Assembly (NCBI GenBank): GCA_030142905.1
Contig: JASJOG010000006.1
Location: forward strand, 3,235,501 to 3,299,500
Reading direction: 5' to 3'
From: Heliopora coerulea
Lineage: Eukaryota > Cnidaria > Anthozoa > Scleralcyonacea > Helioporidae
DNA: 64,000 nucleotides
Shown: positions 1-12,600 of the stretch, one piece after another
Layout of the letters: the number at the start of each line of letters is the position of its first letter
How positions within the stretch are numbered: position 1 is the stretch's first letter
The notes under the pieces: generated by a model
Seen by the model: the letters and a program-made list of their open reading frames with translations, nothing else
Databases searched by the model: none
What the model was told of the DNA's origin: nothing
Program-made: the position numbers and the translations under genes

Positions 1-663
1 AAAAATGCCACGGTTGAATTGTGCAGTCGGTCTTATCGTCATACGCCTATTCTCATTCCCAGATCCCGCTACTCTCCCTAGCTTGCCCGCACAAAACGTT
101 TTGCAGCTCTGGAGACACAGACACCGGAAGCCCTACATATTAGGACTTTGGTTTTTGCTAATCAAAATGTGTCCATACACCTCATATTCAATTTATTAAA
201 TAATATCTGCCCACAAACCTCCTTAGTTTCGACGCTTTCTTACCCTTGTCTGGTCAAGTGATGTTACTCAGTAGAGATATTTCTTTGAAATTTAATGATA
301 TTCAGAAACGTATAGTGATTACTGATTAGAATGGTTAAGAATCAAAACATCATATGGTCTGAAATGACCAACTTACATACGAATCTAAAGAGGTCAATTA
401 CAACATCGTCCGCAACTGGAGCCTTCAGAGGCCAAAAATGTTTCCGCAGTACGGGATCTGCGGATGAAAATGTCATGCATTGTCCAAGAGAATGCATAAA
501 TTAATGCATGGACAACACTTCGCTTTTTCTGACAACAAGGTAACTTTTGAAATACCGAGTAGCACAAACATCCCTCTGAGGCAGAATTTTTTATTGAAAA
601 GCGAAAAGTACGGTGCACTGATTGAAATAACCTTTTATAATATAGCAAATTATTAATTCTTAC
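1..663. other. Intronic sequence at the left edge, no exon recognised
   Basis: This should be intron of the ankyrin gene, because the last exon seen ends with a GTAAGA donor just above it. Neither strand gave a convincing ankyrin repeat or a transposon domain. Short open frames here lack any recognisable motif. Confidence 0.5.
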
Positions 664-3600
664 AGTGTTGTAGTAAAGTTTGCGCTCGTTTATTTCTTCC
701 ACTCATTGCAGCCAGGTGTAGTGGTGTTTGGCCTTTCTTACACTGTGGAAAGAAAATGGCTTTAAAATCCCATGAATAAATTATAATCGTAACACTATAA
801 TATAATCGAACAATATAATAATATATATGATATTGTCGCGAGCGAGGATTCAGGCGGGAATCTCAATTTCAGACCAAATATTAATGCCCAGCAAAGTACA
901 CGCAATAAGGCCATATTGCCATATTACACGCAATCATGGCCTTATTGCGTGTACTTTGCTGGGCATTAATATTTGTTCTGAAATATATATGATATGCATA
1001 ACATGCAATAGTAATATCGTTCCTCTTACTTTTGCATTCGGGTTGGCTCCTTCGTGCAGTAAAGTTTCAAGAGCCATCTCCGCATTTTCAGCTGCGGCAG
1101 CATAATGAAGTGGCGTCTAAAACAGTGGAACGAGGTGAAAATATAAAGCACGTTACGGAATTGCTATTGTAATTGCTCCTCTTACTATTGTCAGTGTTGC
1201 TGGTATCATTGCTTCCATTTCTGTTGCTTCTACTACTACTGCGACTGCTGCTGCTACAATTGCTGAACTTGTGTTGCCGCTTGCTGCAACTGTCACTACT
1301 GTTGCTACTTATACTGCTACTACAGTATAAATGCTGCTGATACTCCAACCTCTAGTGCCCCTACTTTACTAATTGGTAAATACCCTTATTATATAGCTGT
1401 GGCAGCGAACGGTCGGAATACGGAAATCCTGAATTTGATTGGTTCCTAAGCGGTCGGATATTTCCCGTATCGCCCGCTCAAGGGGGGAATTTAAAAAAGC
1501 CTTGCTTACGTCGAATAAAAATTAAGATTTTTGACGATACGCGAAGTGAAAATGTATTGCGAACAATCAGATAAGGAAAGGTAACCACGTAGAGTGAAGT
1601 GGGTGAAGAAATACTATATAAAATGATGACAGAATTTCAAGTCTACTTAACATTCGGTACCTTTGCACTTGTCAATTACATTTAAATATTCATAATAAAC
1701 TACTTATTGACCTCGCTTGTTCGGTTTGTGCTAGTGAAATAGCGGAGCTCTGTTTTTGCACGGGCCTCAACTCGCTGCGCTCGTCTCGGTCCGTACTTAA
1801 AAACTTCGATCCAATATTTCACTAGTACAGACCTCACGCTCGGTTAATAAGCAGTAAATATTACTATAGCTTATCCTGATACTTTTGCAAATTCCAATGG
1901 TGCTGCTTCCACTGCAACTGTTGCTATGACTGCTGTTACGACTGCTATTATGGTTAATCCTTCAACTGGTTCTGCCGTTTCTACTGCGGCTGTTGCTATT
2001 TTTGTTACTAACGTATCGTTACTGCCATGGCTGACAAGGTTGCTGCTATGACTACTGTTGCCACTTGTGCTAATGGTACTACGAACTTAGCACTGATACT
2101 AATACTGATTCTGTTGCTGATACTAATATGAATATACGGATAGAACTTTCACTACTTCGATGACTGTTAGTGTCATTAGTACTAAAGTGTACATCAGGCT
2201 TCTACACTGCCGCTGCTGCCCCTACTTGTCAATTGTTACTGCTTCTAGTAATATTTTAGCCACTGATTTTAGTGCAGTTACTGAGACTGCTGCTACGAAT
2301 GATATCAATACTACTTAAATAACGCTTTACCACAGATTCCACTTAATAGACGAACAATAGTAAGTAGAAAACTGTATACAATATGCGTTATACAAAGATT
2401 TCGATGCTGCTTTTATCACTACGATCACCTCACTTACCAAACCTCTATAATTTGCAGCATTTACATTAGCTCCATTGTTAATCAGCTCTTCTATAACCAC
2501 ATCTTGGCCATTGTAGCATGCAACATGAAGTGGAGTGTTGCCTAATAAACTTGGAGCATCAATCTAAAAAAAGGAAACCATAAAAACACCGTAAATCACC
2601 ATCTAAAATGAAGTAATATTAATACCAGGAACTTAGCTTCATTGTTTTATTCACTTACCATGGCACCAGCGTTGACTAAAGTTTTGACGGCAGTCAACTG
2701 ACCGCCTGCAGCAGCGGCATGCATTGGCGTGTAAAGCTACAAATATAAAAATAAAGTGTTCTTTATACGCGCTCTCAAGCTATTCTACTCAGAAAAACTT
2801 TCTGAGTCCCTGACGGGAATCGAACCCGTAACCTTCTGATCGCCGGTGAGATGCTCTAACCATTGAGCTACATGGATTCAGATGATGAGCGAAAGTTACA
2901 TTTACATGATGGTTCGTATATAAATGTAGCCTTCGCGCTCCCCAGGTAATTTTTTTTTCTGAAAGTTTTTCTGAGTAGAATAGCTTGAGAGCGCGTATAA
3001 AGAACATCATATAACAACCAAGCTACCACATTTAATAACATCATAACAATAAAGACACTTTCAATACAATACTTTATTGTCGTGAATAAATTACAATATT
3101 CATTTATCAAAATTAAAGGTTGAAGGTATGAATGGCTCAATAAAATACACGGTTACCTTTTTATCCCTGCAATCAATTTCTGCACCACTTTCAATCAACA
3201 TCTCTAAACACGTGATATGTCCTAGATGGCAGAGTAAATACTCGGGGTAATGAAACACGTATATTACGAAACAACTGTGGCCAATTAACAGTAAAAGTAA
3301 ACATATAAAAAAATACCAGAATATTACAGGTAAAAATTTTAAACGGTAATAAAGCTAGTAATAATGATACAAAGCCAGAGGAAGTTGTGGAGTGAAGTAG
3401 CCCCCTTTTATTAGGTAGGAAATGCTCGAACCATCATCACAAGTCTTTAAAAACTAAGGGAGAAGATATTGGTAACTTTCCTTCTACACCATGCAGCTAC
3501 TGTAGAAAGATTTTAATGGTAACATGACATCGGACGTCTTCGGTTACTCAACCATTAGACAGTCTAGTATACGTATGTTGATTCACAATAATAACTGGTC

Positions 3601-6600
3601 ATTGACAAGTAAACCCAAGGAGTTAACCCGTTAAACAAATTACACAATCACATGCCAACGAAGACAACTAGTGTTAAACAGTTATCCATTTTTCGTCCAA
3701 TGTTGTGTGATTTGCTTCGTCTACTAACTTCCCCCCGCCGAAAACTTGGGTAGACTTGTACACAACGTTTAATAACACGATTTACTCAGAAAGCGGCAAC
3801 TGAAGTATCACTGTAAGCCACAAGTCCATATTTTTTAACGCCCCAACTGCCAAGATACTATTTAGTGGTGGAGCGATGTCTGCACTTCCTAGGAAGCATG
3901 AATACTAAAACATACCCGAGGAAAATGTTATCGAGTAAGGTAATGTGTACGGAGGCATACGTTCCACAGGTGTGAACTTAACATGATCTCAAAGGCACTG
4001 ATTCTGTTTCATCTAGGACAGGTTTTCGAACATGTTCAGGGACAAAAACTTTTTTTAAGCAACATTTGAGAGCTTGGGTAATCAGGGGCACAAACCTAAA
4101 AATTTCTGGACAACTGTGAAGTGGAGTCAGGTCTAGGGGTCTGGAGACATGCTCTCCTCGACAACTTTAGAATCCTAACGTTGCTACGGCATAACAACAT
4201 GTTCGGTATTCTGGCCATACAAACTGGGACAATTCTTTACAATATTCTCCCTAACCCTCGCTAAATTTTGAAGGCCGATTAGTCATAGCCATCAACTCTG
4301 AAGAAGACACTAGATCAGCATGTCCAAACGTTGGTTCACGAGGAGTAACTTTTCAAGTAACGTTCAAAACTTTCCAGGCTGAGTAGCGTCAAACTATGCC
4401 TGATTCTTCATATGGTTGCGTTTCAAAATTTGTTGGTTCACTTACGAGAAGATGTTCACTGACTCGCAATTCTTTCAATTCTAAATAGTCGTACAATCGT
4501 CTTTGCCCCCGGGAAAAAATCCCCAACATTTTGAACGAAAATTTTACGAAAGACAACGTTGGCTTCTTTACATTCATTACATACGTTTCAACTTGTATGG
4601 CAAAGTGTGTTCAATGTTCTTTGGTTTAATATCAATGTTACTGCCTCCACGTCATGTCCAGTATTCTTTCTAACGTTTTATGCAATATAGATCAATTATC
4701 TTTAAGACATAAAGTAAAAGTCACCAGCGATAAAATAATGTAGGTATGTAAAATAATATTTAAATCTCGACTTGTTTCTCCGGTCGTGTACAACGTATGA
4801 CAGTCAATCTGATATGCAACCACAACAGCACTATAGAGGTAATTAAAACTAGGATTGATTACTGACCATTATGAGCAGCCCAGTGTATTGCTCTTTTGTC
4901 TCTCTTATCTGAACTGTCCACGTTGGCTCCATTACATAGCAATAAGTTGACCATCTGAAAAGAAGAGACGTAATGAAAACATTAAGTATCGCGATATTTT
5001 CCTGATTTCTTTGGTTTCTCTAGATTAGGAATTTCGTTGACTCGTTCCACTCCACATGTCTGACATTGGTCAGTAAACCGCCAGGGGCCAGCCGGAGTAA
5101 AATAACCGAAGTAGTGTTCGAAGAGTTAAACAAGGCAACAGATGCTTTAGTAACTTTATCGTTTAAAGACTAAATAGTAAAAAGTGTTGTTCAGTTTTTT
5201 GGTCTAATTACGATGTTATCTGTGTGCCATCAAGACTTTATCAGTTTTGATCTGCATAAAGGGCTCACGGTACGCAGGATCGTCATTAGAAGTAATGATG
5301 AAGGATTTCTTCTATCAAGAACAAAGAAATCGCTTCAGTACTTTTTAGTAATTTAAGTTGCAAAGTGAATTCTCGCGTATTTCATATTTCTCGTCATACA
5401 GTACTAAAGGCTACAGGGTGGAAGCCAAGTAACCTCGACATTTACAAGCAGATTATACATGTACTTCATTACAAAATAATACAAGCAAAAAGCAGTTGGT
5501 TTTGTTTTCAAATATAAAAAAAAAGAATTTAAGTTTTGCGCCATACCTCAACATGACCATTATAAACTGCATGTTGTAAACTGCTTCGTCCAGCTCTGTC
5601 CGTGATGTTCACGTTTGGAAGATGAGGAATAAGTAACTCTAAAGTGAAAAGTAAATTAGACGTCCACCAAAGAATGGCAAAATGTGAACAAAAAGAAAAG
5701 CAAATAAAAACTGTTGGTTTAGTTTTGGACATTCTTCGGTTCACGATAAAAATAGTTGCTCATCGGCTGCTCGTTACGACCTTACTTCTTCCTGCAAATA
5801 CTGGTATACCTGTGTTTTAATACACTCAAAGGAAATCCGGAAAGCGACTTTTAGAATGGGAAATTTTCATTTCTACCTCATTTCCACTATGACGTTACAG
5901 TCTTTTAAGTAAGAAGAATCTCTGGCAGTTAACCAAAGTCCTTACAGATAGTGTGGTTTCCACTTGATCGTTTACTGTAGATCGTTGACATCTTGTAAGT
6001 TCGTTAAATTTTGAGCGGTATTAAACTTTTCACGAATATTCCGATAATCAACGACTGACTATCGTTTAAAGGTAAGCTATTTTCTGCTCGTCGACTTGTT
6101 AAAGATCCATATGAATGTAGAAAAAAAAAATATCGACTTTGGGCAAGAATATTACGATTTAAAAACCAACATGGTGCCAATCACAATTAGAGGCCAAGTC
6201 TTTATGACAGTATAGAGTATACATGTTGGACAACGAAAGGTTTTTGTGATAACGATAGATCCAAAGCTGATAAAAGCATGTCAATTCATGTTTCTCTACG
6301 CTAAAATAGCAAGCCCTTCAGTTAATTTCAGTCAACGTGCATGTAACTCTTGCCCAAAGTAGCGAGTTCTTTTAGCAGTTGGATTTGATCAAACTGGTTC
6401 AAACTTGTCGATACTTAGTCCTAATTGGATCGTTCGGGTTGCTGAAAACGATTCTTTTTCAGCGACACTGGACTTTGTAGTCGTTGCGGTTATCATTCCT
6501 TCAAATTTAGTATCTCTACATAGTGTTTCGGATTTTGTGGATATATCTCAATGAAGGTAACGACGATATCGACCAAGTGAAACTAAGTTTCATAAGGCTC

Positions 6601-9600
6601 CAATTTCGCCGAAATCAATGCGGCCTACGCCGGTAGGTTCACTGTATGTCCGTAGTTAAGAAGATTTTTACAATGGCGGACGCTGAATTATCGGATAGAG
6701 GAAGCTTAAACGTGAGACTGGAAGTGTCTTTTCTAAGGGAGGGTGTCAATAGGACAGTCACTGTTGCAAAACAGAATCACTTTTGAAAATGTTCGTTCAA
6801 ATAGAAATCCACTTGGATTAATTCTATTAATCCTGTTATTATTCTAATAATCCTATTAATCCCATTAATATTAATCCTGCTTAAGAGTAAATGCAACACC
6901 ATCTACATATAAGCACCTGGGATTGGTAAAGATCTTTCCAATTATGGTTAAGATTGCAATGGACAAAAAAGGATGCAACTGGCAGAGGGAAAGTAAATGA
7001 CAAATTTTTTATCTTGTACTTTTCAGTACTCATCATCACTTTTTCTCGTGAAAAAGAGGGCTGCAGCGTACGATCCCGTATGTACATGTACAAAACATAA
7101 CCCACGGTTTCACGCAAATTCGATAGTCATTGTTGGCCGTTGTACATGTAGGTACGTTAGAAGAACGCTTACATACAGATTTCTAGTAAAACGTCTAGAG
7201 TTGGTTTTTCTATGTCTTTATAACTTTGCCACATATATCTCGTTTTTATGTACATTTATGCTGATTAAAAACTCATCTAGCTGCCAGTTCTCTAAGACGT
7301 ATAGGAAACAATGATTCATTATCGTAACTGTCCATAGTAATACATACTGCAGTTCAGGATACTCAGCATTTTCAATACATAGCTAATCTAACCCGGTCAG
7401 ATTTAAAAACAAAACATAAAACTCAAATATAAAATCATTTACTATTGACTACAATTAAACTAACCAGCACATTTTACATGGTTGTTGGCTGCTGCCAAAT
7501 GTAATGGTGTTTGCCAGTTTTTGTCTCTTGCATTGACATCTGCTTGATGTTTTAGCAATGATTTGATACAATCCTAGAGAAGAGAAAAACATAGATTACA
7601 GAATATTTTATTAGATGGGTACTCCACTCCCATATCACAACTTCACTGAAAGATTTAACCTGCTCAGTACTCCCAATAAGATGTCAAAGCTCGCAGGTCA
7701 GGGCTTGAAACGTAACTTTTTTAAGTGCTAGTAATCATGTAATGTGACAGTTCTAACTGGGGGGTGTCACTGGTCATTGCTACTTTTACCAAGCTAGTGT
7801 GTTTTACTGACCAAAATAATAGTTGTTTAATGTAGTTCACCAACAGATCCAGGTTTTTTCCAGCAATAAAACATTTTACCCACCAATTTACAAAAAAGTT
7901 GGGGATGCCACCTCTCCACCCCCATGCAAAGCACATGTATGCCACTAGTTGATAGCTGTAGTAGGCTGAACTGCTGAAAAAAGTGGCTGATGACTAAGGT
8001 CTAAGCCCACTCATTTTTCTTAGGCAACTGTAGTATGACATCCATGTTCCATGCCCCTCAGCCCTGCCAAGACAAAGCAGATACAAAGCATTTTCCAAAA
8101 CACCTTTTCACATTATGCAGCGCCAGCGGAAGCAAGTAAAAGTTGGTCAGGCCAAGTAGGAGACTACAAGCACTGCAGGTGGGAGCTACGAGCGCCGAAG
8201 GCGCGAGCATTTAGGGGGGTCCGGGGCATGCTCCTCCGCAAGGGCGACAGTCGCTTCCTAAAAGTGGGGGGAGGGAGCCGGTCAAGTGATGTAGAGGCAT
8301 TCCCTCCGAAAGCTTTTTTTTTGAAATCTAATGTTTATGAAATGCCCTTTCCGGGATTTTGAGATTATTTCTTTGCAACAACATTTATACCTTGTTTTTC
8401 AATCGAAACGAAACCATGCATTTCCGCCAAACAGCAATAAAGACGTTATAATATGACTAAACGAAGGATTTCTAATTGTTTACAAAATGGCGTCCAAAGA
8501 AGAAAGATCGGACTGTAAGATAACTTGGCAAATTTTCATAATTTGTCATGTGTTCAAACCAACAATACCTAGGTAAAAATTGGAGCTGAAAAAGGGTATA
8601 TCGGAAGATCGTAAAGGTAAAGATGGAACCATAAGCGCCGAGGAAACAGAAGTTAGGCTACAGTTGTCACAAACTTTGCAAAAAGTGGGGGGATAATTAT
8701 ATATGTATCCCCCATGTCCAAAAAGTGGGGGGATATGTCCCCCCATCCCCCCAGGATTTACGTCCTTGCTCCCCCGCAAAATTTAGAAAATGTAACACCT
8801 CTAAAACGCGTTTTACAGCATTTTCAGACCAAAAGTATTATATTTCTGTTACAGTGTAGGGCAAAAAATATAAACCGTCAAATTCTATTTTGCAAAACTC
8901 AGTTCCTGGTCTGACACAACAAATTTTTTCATTTTTTGGAAGAATTGTTCTTTTAAAAAAATCCATTTGTCTCCAAAGTTGGTCCAGCCATGGCCAGACC
9001 AACTTTCAAGACAAATGGATTTTTTTAACGCTGGCCCTATATGGTGTCTGATGAATGTGAACAAACTTCAGACTATTTAGTGACTTAATGCACAAAAAGG
9101 ACATCAAGAGGAAAATTATTTGAATAAGTTGGTAAATACAAGTATTATAAAAAGTAACAAATCAGCTGGTGATCAATTTTCCTGCCATTCAACATAAGAA
9201 CTTCCTTGTTCTAGACAAGTAAATACAGTATTTCTCAGCCCTTGAGGGTGATTTAAATACACTGCTGTGCAGATCCACAGTAATAATATACAAAACATGC
9301 TCTCAGAAGAAGGCAGATTACAGTGGATGTCCAACAATATGATGATTTTCACTGTTGGAAATACCACCCAATTTTCATTAACCATACTTAGTTCTGATTT
9401 TACAGTATCATAAAGTTTTTAATAACATCACAATGAACCAATTTTCAAAGTTAGTACTTGAATCTGTAAAGCTGGTGTTGGATTCCATATAGACTGAAAT
9501 TAATGCCTCATTCTCACCAATTTTTGAAGAAAACAGGAAAAGAAAATATGAACAATTATGCAAGTCTTAAATAAACTAACCTAACAAAGTTAGGTGCTCA

Positions 9601-12600
9601 GTTGCCATTACAAATAAAAAATTTACTGCACATCAGTCCATTCCTGCTTAAAACAGGTTAACATCAAATGAATTTATTTATCAGAAGGAAAGCAGCCACC
9701 TGTGGCTGGAGTGGCTCAAGAGTTGTAGGGTTTCTGCAGTAACTTGTGCCAAGACTGGAGTCCAACTGAAGTAACTGTTCCTAGCATGGGACTTGGATTT
9801 CTTTCATTTTCTTAAAAATCTGGCCCATCACACCAAGTATCCACGTAATTCGTGACTTAATGAGTCACGATATTTTTTGAAATTCTTTTTTACCTTTTAC
9901 ATATTACTGTCATCATTTGGTAATTCACTGATTTTACCCAGGCTAACACTAGACAATATTACTTGTTAAGGAGTTCAATGTCTAAAAAAGCTGTCCAGTA
10001 AAGGGTTAATCTCACATGCAACAAAGAAGCTGACTGTGACCAAAAAAGTAAACAAAAAATTGTACATCTGTAGTAAATTTGCTGCACAAGACAGGTTACA
10101 GTAAGCATACTGTAAAAGTTCAGTACTTAGTATGTTCTGTTACATTATATACTGTACAGTACAGTGTACATGTAAGCTCAGTTGACTTATATACAGTAGT
10201 ACTATAAAAAAGGCTTGGCTGCCAAAAACAGAATACATTTAGCTTAATGATAATCAAGTTAAACTTCAAGTATTTCTCATGTAAATTTCAAAGAATCACA
10301 AGTTGAACTTGGGCTCAAACATAATGACCTATCATTGCATTCAGAATTAAAGGAGATCACTCTAACTTTCTGACATGATTTAAAGACTAGTTTGATAAAT
10401 GCAGTCAACTCTCACTGTAGTGGACACCCTCCAAACTGTAGTTTGGTGTCTGGAATAGTTTGTGAGGTGTGATCAAAGATGTACAATATGTATCATTTAG
10501 CAATGTGAAATGTGTACTGTATATACGACCACAAAGTGCAATAGCATCTTTAATGCAATAATTCTCTCACAGATTTTCTATATTACCTATATGCAATTTA
10601 ATTACAGACAGACTTGATGAACTAATCAAAAGCAGCAACACTGCTAAACAATGCTTCAGAATAGAAGACAAGTATATAGCCACTACTGTACAGATTCCAT
10701 GGAAAAATCAAAGATACAGTATACAATGTTTATCAAGCAACATCCACCAATATTGGTATGAAAATATATATTTCATGTGTAAGTCTGTTATAAGAACTTT
10801 GAAGTTTGATAACCCAAGTGAAATAACCAAGATACCTGCTTTATCAAGAAAAATAAAATAAAACTATTCTATTGGGACTGAACATGCACTTGTAATGTTG
10901 TGACAGCAGGAGTCTGTAGTACTAATAGCAAGAGCTGTTTCAGTTATAACTTATGTAGTTCTAGCCAGGGCTGGCTTCTGTCCATAATGGTGAGGCATTT
11001 GTAATTGTAATGGAGTGTCTGCAAGGTGAGGGTTGAATGTATTCATACTGTACAGTACATATATGTCACGGTCAAAAACCTGAATGACAGGCAGTAACCT
11101 TTTATTTTTGACATGCAAAGTCTGGTATTGAAACAAAACTTCACAAATAACCAATTAATTGTTCATTTCATAATACCCTTAGGATGATTCTGAAATAGAA
11201 GTCTGGTTTTCATGAACAGCAATTCTCTCAGCTTCATTCTCATTGCTTTCACCCTGATCTATGAACATTGCATAGATTTTATAAAACTGACAAATCACTC
11301 TGATTTGTTAAAATACAGTATATTTTTAAAAACTTCATTATGTTAATTAATTAATTTGATTAATATTACAATCCTTTAAGTTACATACCGTGCTGCCTGA
11401 GACACAAGCTCTATGAAGTGGAGTCAACCATCTACTGTCCTTTGTATTCACTCTGGACCCTATACAGGTGATTTGTTGGAATTAATAAAAAAAGAGAATA
11501 TATGGCATGAACTTGACATGCAAGGTGATCATTTGAAAAACAAACCAACAAGCAAACAAACAAAACAAAACAAAAAACAAAAAACAATAAAGAAAAGGTA
11601 AGTCAATAGTAGTGAGTGGGCTTTACAAGCTAGCATCCTTGTTCAAAGAACCAGAACCAGCAGACATGATTACATAAACAGTACTTTAACAAGCATCATA
11701 TCTCTTTCTTATATGCTTGTCTTTGTTTATTACACTTTACCTTATTATTTTTTCCATCATAGAACACCCATACAATACATGCAAATCAATATCTACATAA
11801 ACTGTACAGTATAACATTTTGCAGTTGCAATGTTGAATTCATTCACACCAGAAAAGGTAAATTTTAAGAGTGCCATTCAGTGCACTGTGTCTTTTTTCAA
11901 CCTTTTATGCAGTATTATACCATTACTGTGTCCAGTCTTGGAATAAATCCATGATTTGGCATGCAATATCAAACATACTGGAACTTTAGGCATATTCTGT
12001 CCCTCTCTAAATCATTTCTGTTTTACACTAAAAAACTACTGGTGTTCATGATCTCATACACTATCATCAAACTTTGAGGTAAACTAAGTGTACAAACATT
12101 ACACAGAAAATCACCCTTCACTTGCACATGGTCAGCAATGTTCATGTACCACTTTTCACAGTGGTATTTTCACTGGTAGAATTTTTTAGCAGATATTTTT
12201 CATAGAAAACTTTTTAAGCTACAACGCCAGGTTTGAAGTGACAAAGGATTTTCAAATCTCAACTGAAGGGAGGGGAAGGGAAAGGAAATAAAAAGAGAGA
12301 AGGAAAGGGATGGAAAAGAAAAATGAAGATAATGGAAGTGAAGGGGAGGTAGGGAATGAAATGGAAAGAGAAGAATATGTAGAAGGACTGGATAGAAAAT
12401 GATACCACAGGGAGGGACGAAGGGAGAAAAAGTAGGAAAAAGGAAGGGGAAGGAAGGAAAACAATAGGAATGGAAAGTAAGAGCAGAGAAAGAAAACAAA
12501 TGGGGCAAGAGATAGGAAGAAGAGGGAAGGGAAGGAAAGAGGAGGAAAGGGAAGGGAAATGAAGGGAAGGCAAAGGAGGGTAGGCAAAGGAAGAAAGGGA

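Larger units (their letters stand above)
7574..11388. other. Large intron of the ankyrin gene with dispersed repeats
   Basis: No exon or domain was recognised. It holds direct copies of a G-rich motif (AAAAAGTGGGGGGATA near 8680 and 8718), a hairpin at 8953-9028 and a decayed Tigger-like terminus near 10402. The G-rich stretch about 8150-8300 resembles other GGGG-rich repeat copies in the window. Confidence 0.5.

Noticed and set aside
1088..1348. Ser/Asn-rich open frame on the minus strand
   Set aside because: Product of the triplet microsatellite, and it overlaps a real ankyrin exon in another frame.
2808..2878. Possible functional tRNA gene
   Set aside because: A and B boxes are good, but the acceptor stem has mismatches, position 33 is C, and several mutated copies are dispersed, so it is a SINE-type relic.
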